From NCBI GenBank assembly GCA_964540815.1, contig CAZIOH010000060.1:1-39750 (forward strand): a stretch of DNA of 39,750 nt. Direction: 5' to 3'. The position numbers and the translations under genes were made by a program. This document shows, in pieces, positions 6,859 to 15,778 of this stretch (within the stretch, counting starts at the first letter, position 1; each line of letters starts with the position of its first letter). Origin of the DNA: CAZIOH01 sp964540815. Its GTDB lineage: Bacteria; Myxococcota_A; Polyangia; Fen-1088. Under the pieces are notes generated by a model. It searched no databases. It saw only the letters and a list, made by a program, of their open reading frames with translations, and was not told the origin of the DNA.

Positions 6859-8397
6859 TTGAGATCACGGCCGAACTTCTGGATACCAAAACGCGCTCTG
6901 ACCACCCTCTGCCTGACAGGCTGGGTCGCGACCGCGGGGGCACAGACCGCCCCACCGGTGATTGCGGTGCCCGCCGCGGAGACACCGGCCGCACCCGCCA
7001 CCGTGGGTGTGGCCCCCACGGGCACACCCCCATCGGTCAGCGCACCCGCGGCGGCGCCTCCCCCAGCGGAGCCGACGGCCTGGACCACCACCGCGGGAGA
7101 CGCCTTCGCCACCGGCGACTACACCTGGCTCAACGGCAACAGCCGGCAGCACAAGGCTCCGCTCGACACCAAGTACTTCACGCCCGAGATCCTCGTCGAC
7201 GTGAACTACACCTCCTCCACCAACCACCCGATCGACAACACCGTGGTTGGCTCGACCGCCCTCTCGCGCAACAACGAGGTGACCCTGGCGTTTCTCGGGT
7301 TCGGGGGAGATCTGCACTACGACAACGCCCGGGGACGCATCATGACCCAGTACGGGGTGCGCTCGACCCTGGTGCCGCGCAACGACTTCAGCGCCACCCG
7401 CGGGCAGTTCGATCTGTACACCGCGCTCCGGTACGTCAGCGAGGCCTACGGCGGGTATCACCTGGACATCCTCCACGGGATCAACATTGATGCCGGGATC
7501 TTCATGTCCTACGTCGGCCTCTTCTCCTACGACAACTACGAGAACTGGATGTATCTGCCCTCGTTCACCTCGGACAACACTCCCTGGTTCTTCAACGGCA
7601 TCCGGATCCAGATCTTCCCGACCGACAAGCTCAAGATCGAGCCATGGATCATCAATGGATGGCAGACCTACGGCAAGTTCAACTCGATGCCGGGGTTCGG
7701 GGCCCAGATCCTCTACCGGCCCTTCGAATGGCTCTCTCTCATCTCCAACGACTACATCGGCTGGGACGCGCAGGACTTGCCCGGGCGCACCCGCTTTCAC
7801 AGCGACAACAGCGTCCAGGTGCGTTACTTCGAGGACAAGGCGATGAGCTCGCTGGTGACCCGGGCCGCCTTCTCGATCACCGCCGACATCGGCGGCGAGT
7901 CGGGGGACGGTGTGACCCCCTTCGGCGGCAGCGGCACCGAGGGCAACTGCACCAAGGCCACGCCGTGCACGCAGCACTTCATCAGCGCCATGGCCTACAA
8001 CCGCGTGTGGTTCGGTGAGCACTGGGCCTGGAACGTCGGCGGCGGCTTCATGAACAACCCCGGGCGCTACCTGGTGCTGGCCCCCACGGGCAACGCCTCC
8101 CCGGTGGGGATCGTCCAGCCCCTCGGCACGGCGGCCGCCACCCAGCCCTTCGATCTCAGCGCGGGCACCAAGTTCAACGCCTTCGACTACGAGACCGGGG
8201 TTCAGTACATGCCGACCGAGCAGTTGACCTTCGATCTCGAGTTCAACCACCGGGAGGCCGACACGCCCTACTTCGCCGGGCACGGCGGGGTGACCTCCCC
8301 CGACGGGTACATCACCACCACCACCCCTCCAGGTTGGCGCCCCGATCTGACCAAGACGGACTCACGCCTCATCGCCGCGCTCATGGTGCGGTTCTAA
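6859..8397 (+). CDS. Outer-membrane beta-barrel (porin-like, BBP2/OmpL-type) protein
   Basis: The 512-residue protein has a signal peptide (about 1-29, cleavage after AGA-Q), then a Pro/Ala/Thr-rich linker to about 73. The remainder alternates short polar turns and amphipathic strands rich in Tyr, Trp, Phe and Asn, ending in ALMVRF with the terminal Phe of outer-membrane barrels. This matches the putative porin family BBP2/OmpL in overall pattern; the family name is by resemblance only. The start is TTG at 6859, chosen because AGGGAGG lies at correct spacing and no ATG precedes the signal peptide. It is the first plus-strand gene after the divergent region, and the direct repeat at 6729-6746 suggests control by the adjacent KdpE-like regulators. 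The solute is unknown. Confidence 0.82.
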   Translation: MRSRPNFWIPKRALTTLCLTGWVATAGAQTAPPVIAVPAAETPAAPATVGVAPTGTPPSVSAPAAAPPPAEPTAWTTTAGDAFATGDYTWLNGNSRQHKAPLDTKYFTPEILVDVNYTSSTNHPIDNTVVGSTALSRNNEVTLAFLGFGGDLHYDNARGRIMTQYGVRSTLVPRNDFSATRGQFDLYTALRYVSEAYGGYHLDILHGINIDAGIFMSYVGLFSYDNYENWMYLPSFTSDNTPWFFNGIRIQIFPTDKLKIEPWIINGWQTYGKFNSMPGFGAQILYRPFEWLSLISNDYIGWDAQDLPGRTRFHSDNSVQVRYFEDKAMSSLVTRAAFSITADIGGESGDGVTPFGGSGTEGNCTKATPCTQHFISAMAYNRVWFGEHWAWNVGGGFMNNPGRYLVLAPTGNASPVGIVQPLGTAAATQPFDLSAGTKFNAFDYETGVQYMPTEQLTFDLEFNHREADTPYFAGHGGVTSPDGYITTTTPPGWRPDLTKTDSRLIAALMVRF

Positions 8398-8423
8398 CGA
8401 CTGGCCTTCGGAACGGAGACAAG

Positions 8424-8729
8424 ATGACTTCTGCACCACGCAAGCGAATGGGAAATCTGATGGTCAAGGCGGTCTATCTCGGCCTGGTGGCGTCGCTGGC
8501 CTTCGCGCTCGGGTTTGCATGCAACGAGGGCCGCGAAGGCGATCGCTGCAATCCGGCGGCCGCCGCCAACGGCGAGGACGAATGCGGCAGCGGGCTGTCG
8601 TGTCAGCAGCCTGGCTCCTGCGCCGAGAACTACTGCTGCCCGGCGGATCCGAGCAAGAGCAGCAATCCATATTGCAATGGAACGGCCTGCCCTCAGCCCC
8701 CCGCAGGAGCGGACGCAGGCGCGGACTGA
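8424..8729 (+). CDS. Small Cys-rich lipoprotein
   Basis: The 101-residue protein has a signal peptide with the lipidation Cys expected in GFAC (about 33). The mature part is short, with eight further cysteines, including CC and CxxxxC spacings, and ends in a Pro/Ala/Asp-rich tail. CGGAGA precedes the ATG at 8424; an upstream in-frame start at 8334 would overlap the porin gene. It lies 26 bp after the porin stop and is probably co-transcribed. The Cys pattern suggests disulfide knots in the envelope, similar in style to small myxobacterial lipoproteins. No function is recognised, though metal binding is possible given the efflux genes downstream. Confidence 0.75.
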   Translation: MTSAPRKRMGNLMVKAVYLGLVASLAFALGFACNEGREGDRCNPAAAANGEDECGSGLSCQQPGSCAENYCCPADPSKSSNPYCNGTACPQPPAGADAGAD

Positions 8730-8781
8730 AGCCGCGGTCAACCCGGTCGAACCCAGTCGAGCTCAGTCGGAAGGAGGTCAC

Positions 8782-9915
8782 GTGCCCGCAGAGGGATCAT
8801 CTCAGCGACACTGGTCGATGTTGCTGGAGCAGCGGCGGCTCTCGGCTGCCGCGGCGACCAGTCCCTACGATTGGTTCTTCGACACGCCACGGCTCGCACC
8901 GGTGCTGGCACTGGCGCGACGGGTGGCGGCCACCCCGTCGTCTCCGGTCATCGTGACCGGAGAGCGGGGGGTTGGGGTGGCGGAGCTGGCGCGGTTCCTC
9001 CATGAGGAGACCTGCAGGGCCCGCATCTCCTCGGGCTCGGCCCCGGCCGGCCGGCTGTGGTCGATGCCTGCGGCCACGGCGGCCAGGCCGTCTCGCCACA
9101 CCGAGGTGGCCGCCGGCACCCTGGTCATCGACGACGTCGAGAGCTTGCGGCCGGAGGCCCAGCAGTGGCTGATGGAGCTTGTGTCTGGACGGTGCCACCC
9201 GGACGGCGCGAGCTGCATCCGGGTGGTGGCCACCTCCCGGCTCGTGGTCGACGAGCTGCTGGCCCAACCCGGGCTGAGCCAGGAGCTGGTGCATGGGCTC
9301 GACGTGGTCCGTCTCGAGATCCCGCCACTCCGCCAGCGCCCCGAGGAGATCCTCCCGCTGGCGCAGCGATACCTCCGGCACTTTGGCCGCGTGATGAACC
9401 GATCGATGGTTGGCTTCTCGGCGCCGGCGCAGGCCAAGTTGCTGTCACACCTGTACCCGGCGAACGTCCGGGAGCTACGCAACACCATCGAGCGCGCCAC
9501 GGCGCTCGAGCCCTCGCCACAGATCCAGGCGGACGCCATCGTGTTCCACGGTGAGGGAGCCGCGCTGGGAGGGGTGAAGGAGTCGGGGCGCCAGGGCACC
9601 CCGGCCGAGCTGCCACGGGTCCAGGCCCTGATTCGAAATCCACGTCTGCCGACCCTGGCGGAGATCGAACGAGAGTACCTCATCGTGCTCATCCGGCAGC
9701 TCCGCGGACGTCGGGTGCTGATCTCCAAGGCCATGGGGGTGTCGTACCCGACCGTGGTGAAGCGGATCGCCCAGTACGGGCTCGACGTCCGGGCGATCCT
9801 CTCGAGCGAGGATCCATCGACCGATCGTGGCGTCGTGCCGGGCGCCGTGGCGCAGACCCTTTCACTGCCGCCGCCCCGTGCGTTCACCCGCTCCGACCGA
9901 GCGCCGGGACCATGA
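8782..9915 (+). CDS. Degenerate sigma54-activator-like AAA+ regulator with Fis-type helix-turn-helix
   Basis: The 377-residue protein keeps the layout of the NtrC central and DNA-binding domains but loses key residues. The Walker A position reads GERGVGVAEL (about 60-69), without the catalytic Lys. The region between Walker A and Walker B is shortened and has no GAFTGA loop, which contacts sigma54. Walker B is LVIDDVE rather than DE. Later family motifs remain: LRQRPEEI (about 184-190), YPANVRELRNTIERA (about 225-239), and a Fis-like helix-turn-helix near the C-terminus (SKAMGVSYPTVVKRI). The GTG start at 8782 follows a perfect AAGGAGGT. Its stop overlaps the next start as ATGA, so it is translationally coupled to the efflux genes and probably regulates them without using sigma54 or ATP. 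Confidence 0.82.
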   Translation: MPAEGSSQRHWSMLLEQRRLSAAAATSPYDWFFDTPRLAPVLALARRVAATPSSPVIVTGERGVGVAELARFLHEETCRARISSGSAPAGRLWSMPAATAARPSRHTEVAAGTLVIDDVESLRPEAQQWLMELVSGRCHPDGASCIRVVATSRLVVDELLAQPGLSQELVHGLDVVRLEIPPLRQRPEEILPLAQRYLRHFGRVMNRSMVGFSAPAQAKLLSHLYPANVRELRNTIERATALEPSPQIQADAIVFHGEGAALGGVKESGRQGTPAELPRVQALIRNPRLPTLAEIEREYLIVLIRQLRGRRVLISKAMGVSYPTVVKRIAQYGLDVRAILSSEDPSTDRGVVPGAVAQTLSLPPPRAFTRSDRAPGP

Positions 9916-11297
9916 GGCGGCGGCGGCGAGCCTGCGGTGGCGCCCTTGGAATCGTGCTGTCGGTGGGCCAGGCGGCCACCGGGCTCTGCTGGGCGGTGCC
10001 GGCGGCCGGAACGACGCCGATCGCCCCGGCCGACGCGAGGCAGCAGGGGGGCCCGCGGGCTCACGGACCGGCACTGACCCTGGCGGAGGCGCTGGCCATC
10101 TTCCATGCGCGGGGCCTCGACCTGGTGATAGCCGACGCCGAGGTCGAAGGGGCCGCCGCCGACGCGCAGTCCGCCGCGGCGATCCCCAACCCGACCCTCT
10201 TCGGCGGCCCGTCGTACGCCGCCTTCGACCACAGCCAGTTCGAGACCCACTACGGCTGGTCGGTCGGGCTCTCGGACGGCAACGCCATCGAAGACGGACT
10301 GTCGGGCAAGCGACGCCTGCGCTCGAGCGTCGCGCGTGCCACCCTGGCAGCCGCCAAGCTGCGTCGGGCCGATGCCGAGCGCACCCTCGATCTCCAGGTC
10401 AAGCAGGCCTACGTCCAGGTCGTCGCCGCCATGGCGGCGGTGGAGCTGGCCGAGGATTCCGCCCGCTCCAGCGAGGAGACCCTGCGGCTCAACCAGGTCC
10501 GCTACCGATCGGGGGCCATCTCGGAGGTCGATCTCTCCAAGACCGAGACGGCCAAGCTGGAGGGCGATCAGGCGCTCGAGGCGGCCCGGGAGTCCCTGCA
10601 CCGGGCAGGGGTGCTGCTCGCCCTCTGGCTCGGATCTCCGCGCGACCAGTCCCCGGACTTCGCGATCGATCCCCGACAGTCGCGCTTCTACGAGCCACCA
10701 CCGGTCACCACCGTGGCCCTGGAGGAGGACGCCCTCATCGACCGGGCGCTCGCCGCTCGCCCCGATCTCCTCGGGCAGATCGACGAGGAGCAGCGCGCGA
10801 CCGCGGCCCGGTCCCTCGCGTCCCGCCTCCGCGTCCCGGACATCGGCCTTGGTCTCCAGTATCAGCAGCAGGGCGCCGCCAGCAGCGCGAACCCCATCTC
10901 CCCTCCCACCCTCATGCTCACCCTCAGCGCCACCTTGCCGGTCTTCTACCAGCAGCAAGGAGAGATTCGCCACGCCGAGGCGGATCTGCGGGTGCAGCAG
11001 GCTCGCAAGTCCAGGCTGGCCGCGCAGGTCGTGGCCGACGTGAAGGCGGCCCTCGAGGGCTATCGCAGCGCACGGCGGCTGGTCGACCGGATGCAGGGTC
11101 GCCTGCTCGACCGGGCCCTCCGCGCGCGCGATCTCGTCAAGCTGCAGTACGAGAAGGGCGCCGCCTCGCTGCTGGAGCTCCTCGACGGGCAGCGAACCTA
11201 CATCCTCGCACGGACCGAGTACATCCAGGACCTCTCCGGGTACTGGAACGCCGTGTTTCAACTGGAGGCAGCCGTTGCCTCGGAGCTGGTGAAATGA
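9912..11297 (+). CDS. TolC/CzcC-like outer-membrane efflux protein
   Basis: The 461-residue protein has an N-terminal signal region and the two long alpha-hairpin repeats of the outer membrane efflux family (starting TLAEALAIFHARG; second half around ALAARPDLLGQI). Coiled-coil stretches rich in Ala, Glu and Arg and the C-terminal KGAASLLELLDGQRTY motif are typical of CzcC/CusC proteins. It should form the outer-membrane channel of the tripartite pump encoded downstream. It starts inside the regulator stop (ATGA), and its own stop overlaps the next start in the same way. No lipobox is clear, so it may be non-lipidated. Confidence 0.92.
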   Translation: MRRRRRACGGALGIVLSVGQAATGLCWAVPAAGTTPIAPADARQQGGPRAHGPALTLAEALAIFHARGLDLVIADAEVEGAAADAQSAAAIPNPTLFGGPSYAAFDHSQFETHYGWSVGLSDGNAIEDGLSGKRRLRSSVARATLAAAKLRRADAERTLDLQVKQAYVQVVAAMAAVELAEDSARSSEETLRLNQVRYRSGAISEVDLSKTETAKLEGDQALEAARESLHRAGVLLALWLGSPRDQSPDFAIDPRQSRFYEPPPVTTVALEEDALIDRALAARPDLLGQIDEEQRATAARSLASRLRVPDIGLGLQYQQQGAASSANPISPPTLMLTLSATLPVFYQQQGEIRHAEADLRVQQARKSRLAAQVVADVKAALEGYRSARRLVDRMQGRLLDRALRARDLVKLQYEKGAASLLELLDGQRTYILARTEYIQDLSGYWNAVFQLEAAVASELVK

Positions 11298-12472
11298 GAG
11301 CACGTCACGCGATCGAATGGACCAGGGTCGTCGTCCACCATGTGAGCCTGGCGGGATTGGCGGCATTGGCGGCCGCCGCCGGGGTCGGCTGCCGGAGCGC
11401 TCCGGCCAGCCAGGCCGAGGCCCGACCCGCCAAGGGGGAGATCTGGCTGAGCAGCCAGCAGATCCAGGATGCCCGCGTCAAGCTGGCGGCGGTCGAGCCC
11501 CGGCGCGAGGACGACGAGCTGGCGGTGACCGGCAAGGTCGCCTTCGATGACCTGCGGGTGTCGCACGTCTTCTCGCCCGTGACCGGGAAGGTGACCCGCA
11601 TCCTGGCCGACCCGGGGCAACCGGTGAAGAAGGGGACCGCGCTGGCGGCGATTCAATCCCCCGACGTCGGGATCGCCGTCGCGGATCTCGGCAAGGCCCG
11701 GGCGGAGCTACTGGCAGCCGAGCGCGACTTCCGGCGCCAGCGGGAGCTGTACGACGCGCACGCCGGCTCCGAGCGCGAGCTCGAGGCGGCGCAGGACAGC
11801 TTCGAGAAGGCCAGCGCCGAGATGGAGCGGGCCCGACAGAAGGCGCGCCTGTTCCGCGCGGGCGACGCCGACGCCGTCACCCAGGAGTTCACGCTCCGCG
11901 CACCCATCGATGGGGAGGTGATCGCGCGCAACGTGAACCCGGGCGCCGAGGTGCAGGGACAGTACGCGGGCGGGTCCGCGGTCGAGCTGTTCACGGTCGG
12001 CAAGCTCGACCGGCTCTGGGTGGTGGCGGACGTCTTCGAGATGGATCTCGGGCGGATCGAGCTCGGCGCGCCGGTCCGGATCCAGGTGCTGGCCTATCCG
12101 GATCAGGTCTTCGCGGGCGCGGTCGACTGGATCTCCGGCACCCTCGATCCCCTGTCACGCACGGCGCGCGTCCGATGCTCGATCGAGAACCGGGGTCGAG
12201 AGCTCAAGCCCGAGATGTACGCCACCGCGCGGATCGGGGTCACCGGTGCCGCTGTCCTGGCCCTGCCCCGCACCGCCGTGCTGCGCCTGGCGGACCAGAA
12301 CATCGTCTTCGTGGCGGACGGCGACACCATCGATCGACGCCGACGCTTCCTGCGCCGGGTGGTCGAGCTCGACGAGCGACGGGGAGGGGATGTGGTCCCC
12401 ATCCTGCGCGGTCTGTCCCCCGGCGAGCTGGTGGTCACGTCCGGCAGCATCCTCCTCTCGGGGATGCTCTAG
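11294..12472 (+). CDS. CzcB-like periplasmic adaptor of RND heavy-metal efflux
   Basis: The 392-residue adaptor has a hydrophobic N-terminus ending in VGC (Cys about 33), so it may be a lipoprotein. A lipoyl-like half (SPVTGKVTRILADPGQPV) leads into a coiled-coil hairpin (about 130-190), the second lipoyl half (LRAPIDGEVIARNVNPG), a beta-barrel domain (VVADVFEMDLGRIELG) and a membrane-proximal domain (LRGLSPGELVVTSGSILL). This order is that of CzcB/CusB-type membrane fusion proteins. It begins with ATG at 11294, overlapping the preceding stop (ATGA). The extra N-terminal metal-binding domain of some CzcB proteins is absent. It links the inner-membrane RND pump to the outer-membrane channel. 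Confidence 0.92.
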   Translation: MRARHAIEWTRVVVHHVSLAGLAALAAAAGVGCRSAPASQAEARPAKGEIWLSSQQIQDARVKLAAVEPRREDDELAVTGKVAFDDLRVSHVFSPVTGKVTRILADPGQPVKKGTALAAIQSPDVGIAVADLGKARAELLAAERDFRRQRELYDAHAGSERELEAAQDSFEKASAEMERARQKARLFRAGDADAVTQEFTLRAPIDGEVIARNVNPGAEVQGQYAGGSAVELFTVGKLDRLWVVADVFEMDLGRIELGAPVRIQVLAYPDQVFAGAVDWISGTLDPLSRTARVRCSIENRGRELKPEMYATARIGVTGAAVLALPRTAVLRLADQNIVFVADGDTIDRRRRFLRRVVELDERRGGDVVPILRGLSPGELVVTSGSILLSGML

Positions 12473-12532
12473 CGTCGGCCTTGCCTTCCAGGCATTCCAC
12501 CCCTTACCCCGCACCCCGTACCCCGAACACGC

Positions 12533-15500
12533 ATGATCCAGAAGATTGTCCGGCTCGTCCTGCGCGCCCCGGCCCTGATGGCGATCCTGGCCGCCGGGAT
12601 CGTGGGGCTCGGGCTCTATTGTTACTCGCGGCTCGACATCGAGGCCTACCCGAACCCAGTTCCCCCGATGATCGAGATCATCACCCAGCCGAACGGCTGG
12701 AGCGCGGAGGAGGTCGAGCGGTACGTGACCATCCCCCTCGAGAATGGCCTGAACGGCATGCTGGATCTCGACCACATCCGATCCCAGTCGCTGTTCGGGC
12801 TGTCCGACGTCAAGTGCTACTTCACCTGGCAGGCCGACTATGCCACGGCCCAGCAGCGGGTCCTGAACCGCCTGAGCTTCGTGTCCTTGCCGGGGGGGAT
12901 GACCCCCGAGCTGTCGCCCTGGAGCGCGATCGGCGAGGTCTACCGGTATCGCCTGCGGGGCGACGGCTACTCGCTCACCGACCTGAAGACGGCCGAGGAT
13001 TGGGTCCTCGAGCGTCAGTTCCGGCAGGTCCCCGGCGTCATCGACGTGGTGGGCTTCGGTGGCGAGACCAAGGAGTACCACGTCGAGGTGGACCCGCATC
13101 GCCTCAAGGCCCACGGGCTCTCGCTCGGTCCGTTGCTGACCAGCCTCGCCGGCTCCAACCAGAACGTCGGGGGCCAGCGCCTCACCATCGGGGAGCAGTC
13201 CTACGACGTGCGAGGCATCGGCCTCATCCGCTCGCTGGCCGACATCCGCGGGGTGGTGCTGGCGGAGCAGCGCGGAACGCCCATCCGGGTCGGCGACGTC
13301 GCGGACATCACCATCGGACACTCGCCGCGCCTGGGGATCGTCGGGAAGGATCTGGACCCGGACATCGTCGAGGGCACGGTCCTCATGCGCTACGGGGGCG
13401 ACTCGCTCAAGACCCTGGCCGGGGTGCACGCCCGCATCGACCAGATCGAGCGTCACCACCTGCTGCCGCCCGGGATGACCATCGAGCCCTACTACGATCG
13501 GGCCCACCTGGTGGAGCTCACCACCCACACCGTGCTCGAGAACCTGGTGGTGGGCATGCTGCTGGTGGCGGGGGTGCTCTGGCTGTTCCTCGGACACGGG
13601 CGCGCGGCGCTGATCACCGCGCTCAACATCCCGCTCGCCCTGATGCTGGCGTTCATCGGAATGGTCGGCACGGGCACCCCGGCCAACCTCATCTCGCTCG
13701 GCGCGGTGGACTTCGGGATCGTGGTGGATTCGACGGTCATCATGATGGAGAACATCTTCCGCCACCTGTCCCTGCCGGGCAGGCGGGGCATCGGGGACCG
13801 GATCCTCGCGGCAGCGGCGGAGGTGGGGCCGCCCATGTTTTCATCGACCCTGGTGATCGGCGTGGCCTTCATCCCCCTCTTCACGCTGACGGGGGTGGCA
13901 GGGGTGATCTTCTCGCCCATGGCCCACACCTACGCCTTCGCGATCGGTGGAGCCATCGTCCTGGCGCTCACCCTCACCCCGGCCCTGGCGGCGCGGTTCT
14001 TGCGGGTCGACGCCGGCGCGCGGGAGCCCGCCGGGGTGCCCCGGGCCCCGGCCCAGGCCCTCCCCCCGCACCTCGCCGAGCCCACCGGGCCTGAGCACGA
14101 GCACGAGCACGAGAGTGCCCTCATGCGTCTGCTCGACAGGCTCTACCGTCCCCTGTTTCGCTTCAGCCTGCGGCGAAAGCGCGCCGCGGTGGCGATCGGC
14201 GGCGTCGCGGTCCTGGTGGGCCTCGGAGCCGCCGCCGCGCTCGGGCGGGAGTTCATGCCCAAGCTCGAGGAGGGCAACTTCTGGATCCGCGCGACCTTGC
14301 CCACCTCCATCTCGCTCGAGGAGTCGGCCAAGCACGTCGGTCGGATGCGCGCGATTGTCCTCGGATGCCCGGACACCGGTCCCTGTGATCTCGGCCATCG
14401 CCGGCGGCCGGCCATCACCACCGTCGTCTCCCAGCTCGGACGCCCGGACGACGGCACCGACGTGTCCGGGTTCTACAACATCGAGCTCTTCGCGCCCCTG
14501 GCGCCGGCCAGCACCTGGCCGCGGGGCCTGACCAAGGACCAGATGACCGCCGATCTGGCCCGCGAGCTCCGCGAGGACTTCCCGGGCGTGATCTTCAACT
14601 TCTCGCAGATGATCTCCGACAACGTCGAGGAGGCCCTCTCGGGGGTCAAGGGCGAGAACACCGTCAAGGTGGTGGGGCCCGATCTCAAGGTCAACGAACA
14701 GAAGGCCGGGGAGATCGTCGAGATCATGGCCGGGGTGAAGGGCGTCGAGGATCTCGGGCTCTTCCCTTCGCTCGGGCAGCCCGACGTCCGGATCACCCCC
14801 GATCGCGACCAGGCGAGCCGTTACGGGTTGAACGTCGCCGACGTCGAGTCCGTGGTGCAGGCCGCGATCGGCGGGCAGGCCGTCACGCAGGTCTTCGAGG
14901 GCGAGAAGCGCTTCGATCTGACCTTGCGCTGGGCGTCGGCGTTCCGCAAGGATCTGAACGCCGTCCGCAACATCCTGGTGGCCACGCCCGACGGGGCCCA
15001 GATCCCGCTCGGTCAACTGGCCGAGATCGTGAAGGAGGACGGACCCTCCCTCATCTACCGCGAGGACAACCGGCGGTACGCGCCGGTGAAGTTCTCGGTT
15101 CGCGGGCGGGACCTCGGCTCCACCATCGCCGACGCGCAGAAGCAGATCGCGGCCCGGGTGGTGCTCCCCTACGACACCCACCTCGAGTGGGCCGGTGAGA
15201 TCAACCAGCTCGACGAGACCACCCATCGGTTGATGTTGATCATCCCGCTCACGCTGCTGGTGATCGCCGGGCTGGTCTACTCCTCGGTCAAGAACGCCAA
15301 GGACACGCTGATCGTCCTGGGAGGGATCCCCGTGGCGTGCACCGGCGGCGTCCTCGCCCTGCTCCTCACCCACACCAACTTCTCGATCTCGGCGGCCATG
15401 GGCTTCATCTCCATCTTCGGCATCGCGGTGCAGGACGCCCTCATCGTCGTGACCTACGCCCAGCGGCTGTGGAACGACGGCCAGAGCCTCGAGGCCGGAG

Positions 15501-15778
15501 CCGGCAACGCCGCCGAGCGCCGGCTGCGCCCGGTGCTGATGACGACCTTCGTGGCCATGCTGGGCTTGACGCCGGCCGCGCTGTCCCGGGGGATCGGGGC
15601 CGACACCCAGAAGCCGCTGGCCATCGTGGTGATCGGAGGTGCGCTGATCCTGGCGGTGCTCCCGCGGCTGATCCAGCCGGCCCTCCTGGTCCTCGCCCAC
15701 CGGAACGAGGCACGATGGCGCAAGGAGCCGAGCGAGCTCAGGAGCCGAGCAGGTAGACCAGATCCCCGGCCAGCATGA
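12533..15778 (+). CDS. CzcA/CusA-type RND inner-membrane metal efflux pump
   Basis: The 1081-residue protein has the standard RND layout: a first helix at about 8-30, a large periplasmic domain, a helix bundle, a second periplasmic domain and a final bundle. The heavy-metal (HME) branch signature is present. D393, D399 and E406 in DFGIVVD...MMEN have the same spacing as the CzcA proton-relay residues D402, D408 and E415. A loop at about 521-527 reads EHEHEHE, which could bind metal ions on the cytoplasmic side. The start ATG at 12533 is 60 bp after the adaptor stop, with no strong ribosome site. The last 41 bp overlap the end of the convergent methyltransferase gene. The substrate is likely a divalent or monovalent metal cation and is not determinable here. 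Confidence 0.93.
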   Translation: MIQKIVRLVLRAPALMAILAAGIVGLGLYCYSRLDIEAYPNPVPPMIEIITQPNGWSAEEVERYVTIPLENGLNGMLDLDHIRSQSLFGLSDVKCYFTWQADYATAQQRVLNRLSFVSLPGGMTPELSPWSAIGEVYRYRLRGDGYSLTDLKTAEDWVLERQFRQVPGVIDVVGFGGETKEYHVEVDPHRLKAHGLSLGPLLTSLAGSNQNVGGQRLTIGEQSYDVRGIGLIRSLADIRGVVLAEQRGTPIRVGDVADITIGHSPRLGIVGKDLDPDIVEGTVLMRYGGDSLKTLAGVHARIDQIERHHLLPPGMTIEPYYDRAHLVELTTHTVLENLVVGMLLVAGVLWLFLGHGRAALITALNIPLALMLAFIGMVGTGTPANLISLGAVDFGIVVDSTVIMMENIFRHLSLPGRRGIGDRILAAAAEVGPPMFSSTLVIGVAFIPLFTLTGVAGVIFSPMAHTYAFAIGGAIVLALTLTPALAARFLRVDAGAREPAGVPRAPAQALPPHLAEPTGPEHEHEHESALMRLLDRLYRPLFRFSLRRKRAAVAIGGVAVLVGLGAAAALGREFMPKLEEGNFWIRATLPTSISLEESAKHVGRMRAIVLGCPDTGPCDLGHRRRPAITTVVSQLGRPDDGTDVSGFYNIELFAPLAPASTWPRGLTKDQMTADLARELREDFPGVIFNFSQMISDNVEEALSGVKGENTVKVVGPDLKVNEQKAGEIVEIMAGVKGVEDLGLFPSLGQPDVRITPDRDQASRYGLNVADVESVVQAAIGGQAVTQVFEGEKRFDLTLRWASAFRKDLNAVRNILVATPDGAQIPLGQLAEIVKEDGPSLIYREDNRRYAPVKFSVRGRDLGSTIADAQKQIAARVVLPYDTHLEWAGEINQLDETTHRLMLIIPLTLLVIAGLVYSSVKNAKDTLIVLGGIPVACTGGVLALLLTHTNFSISAAMGFISIFGIAVQDALIVVTYAQRLWNDGQSLEAGAGNAAERRLRPVLMTTFVAMLGLTPAALSRGIGADTQKPLAIVVIGGALILAVLPRLIQPALLVLAHRNEARWRKEPSELRSRAGRPDPRPA

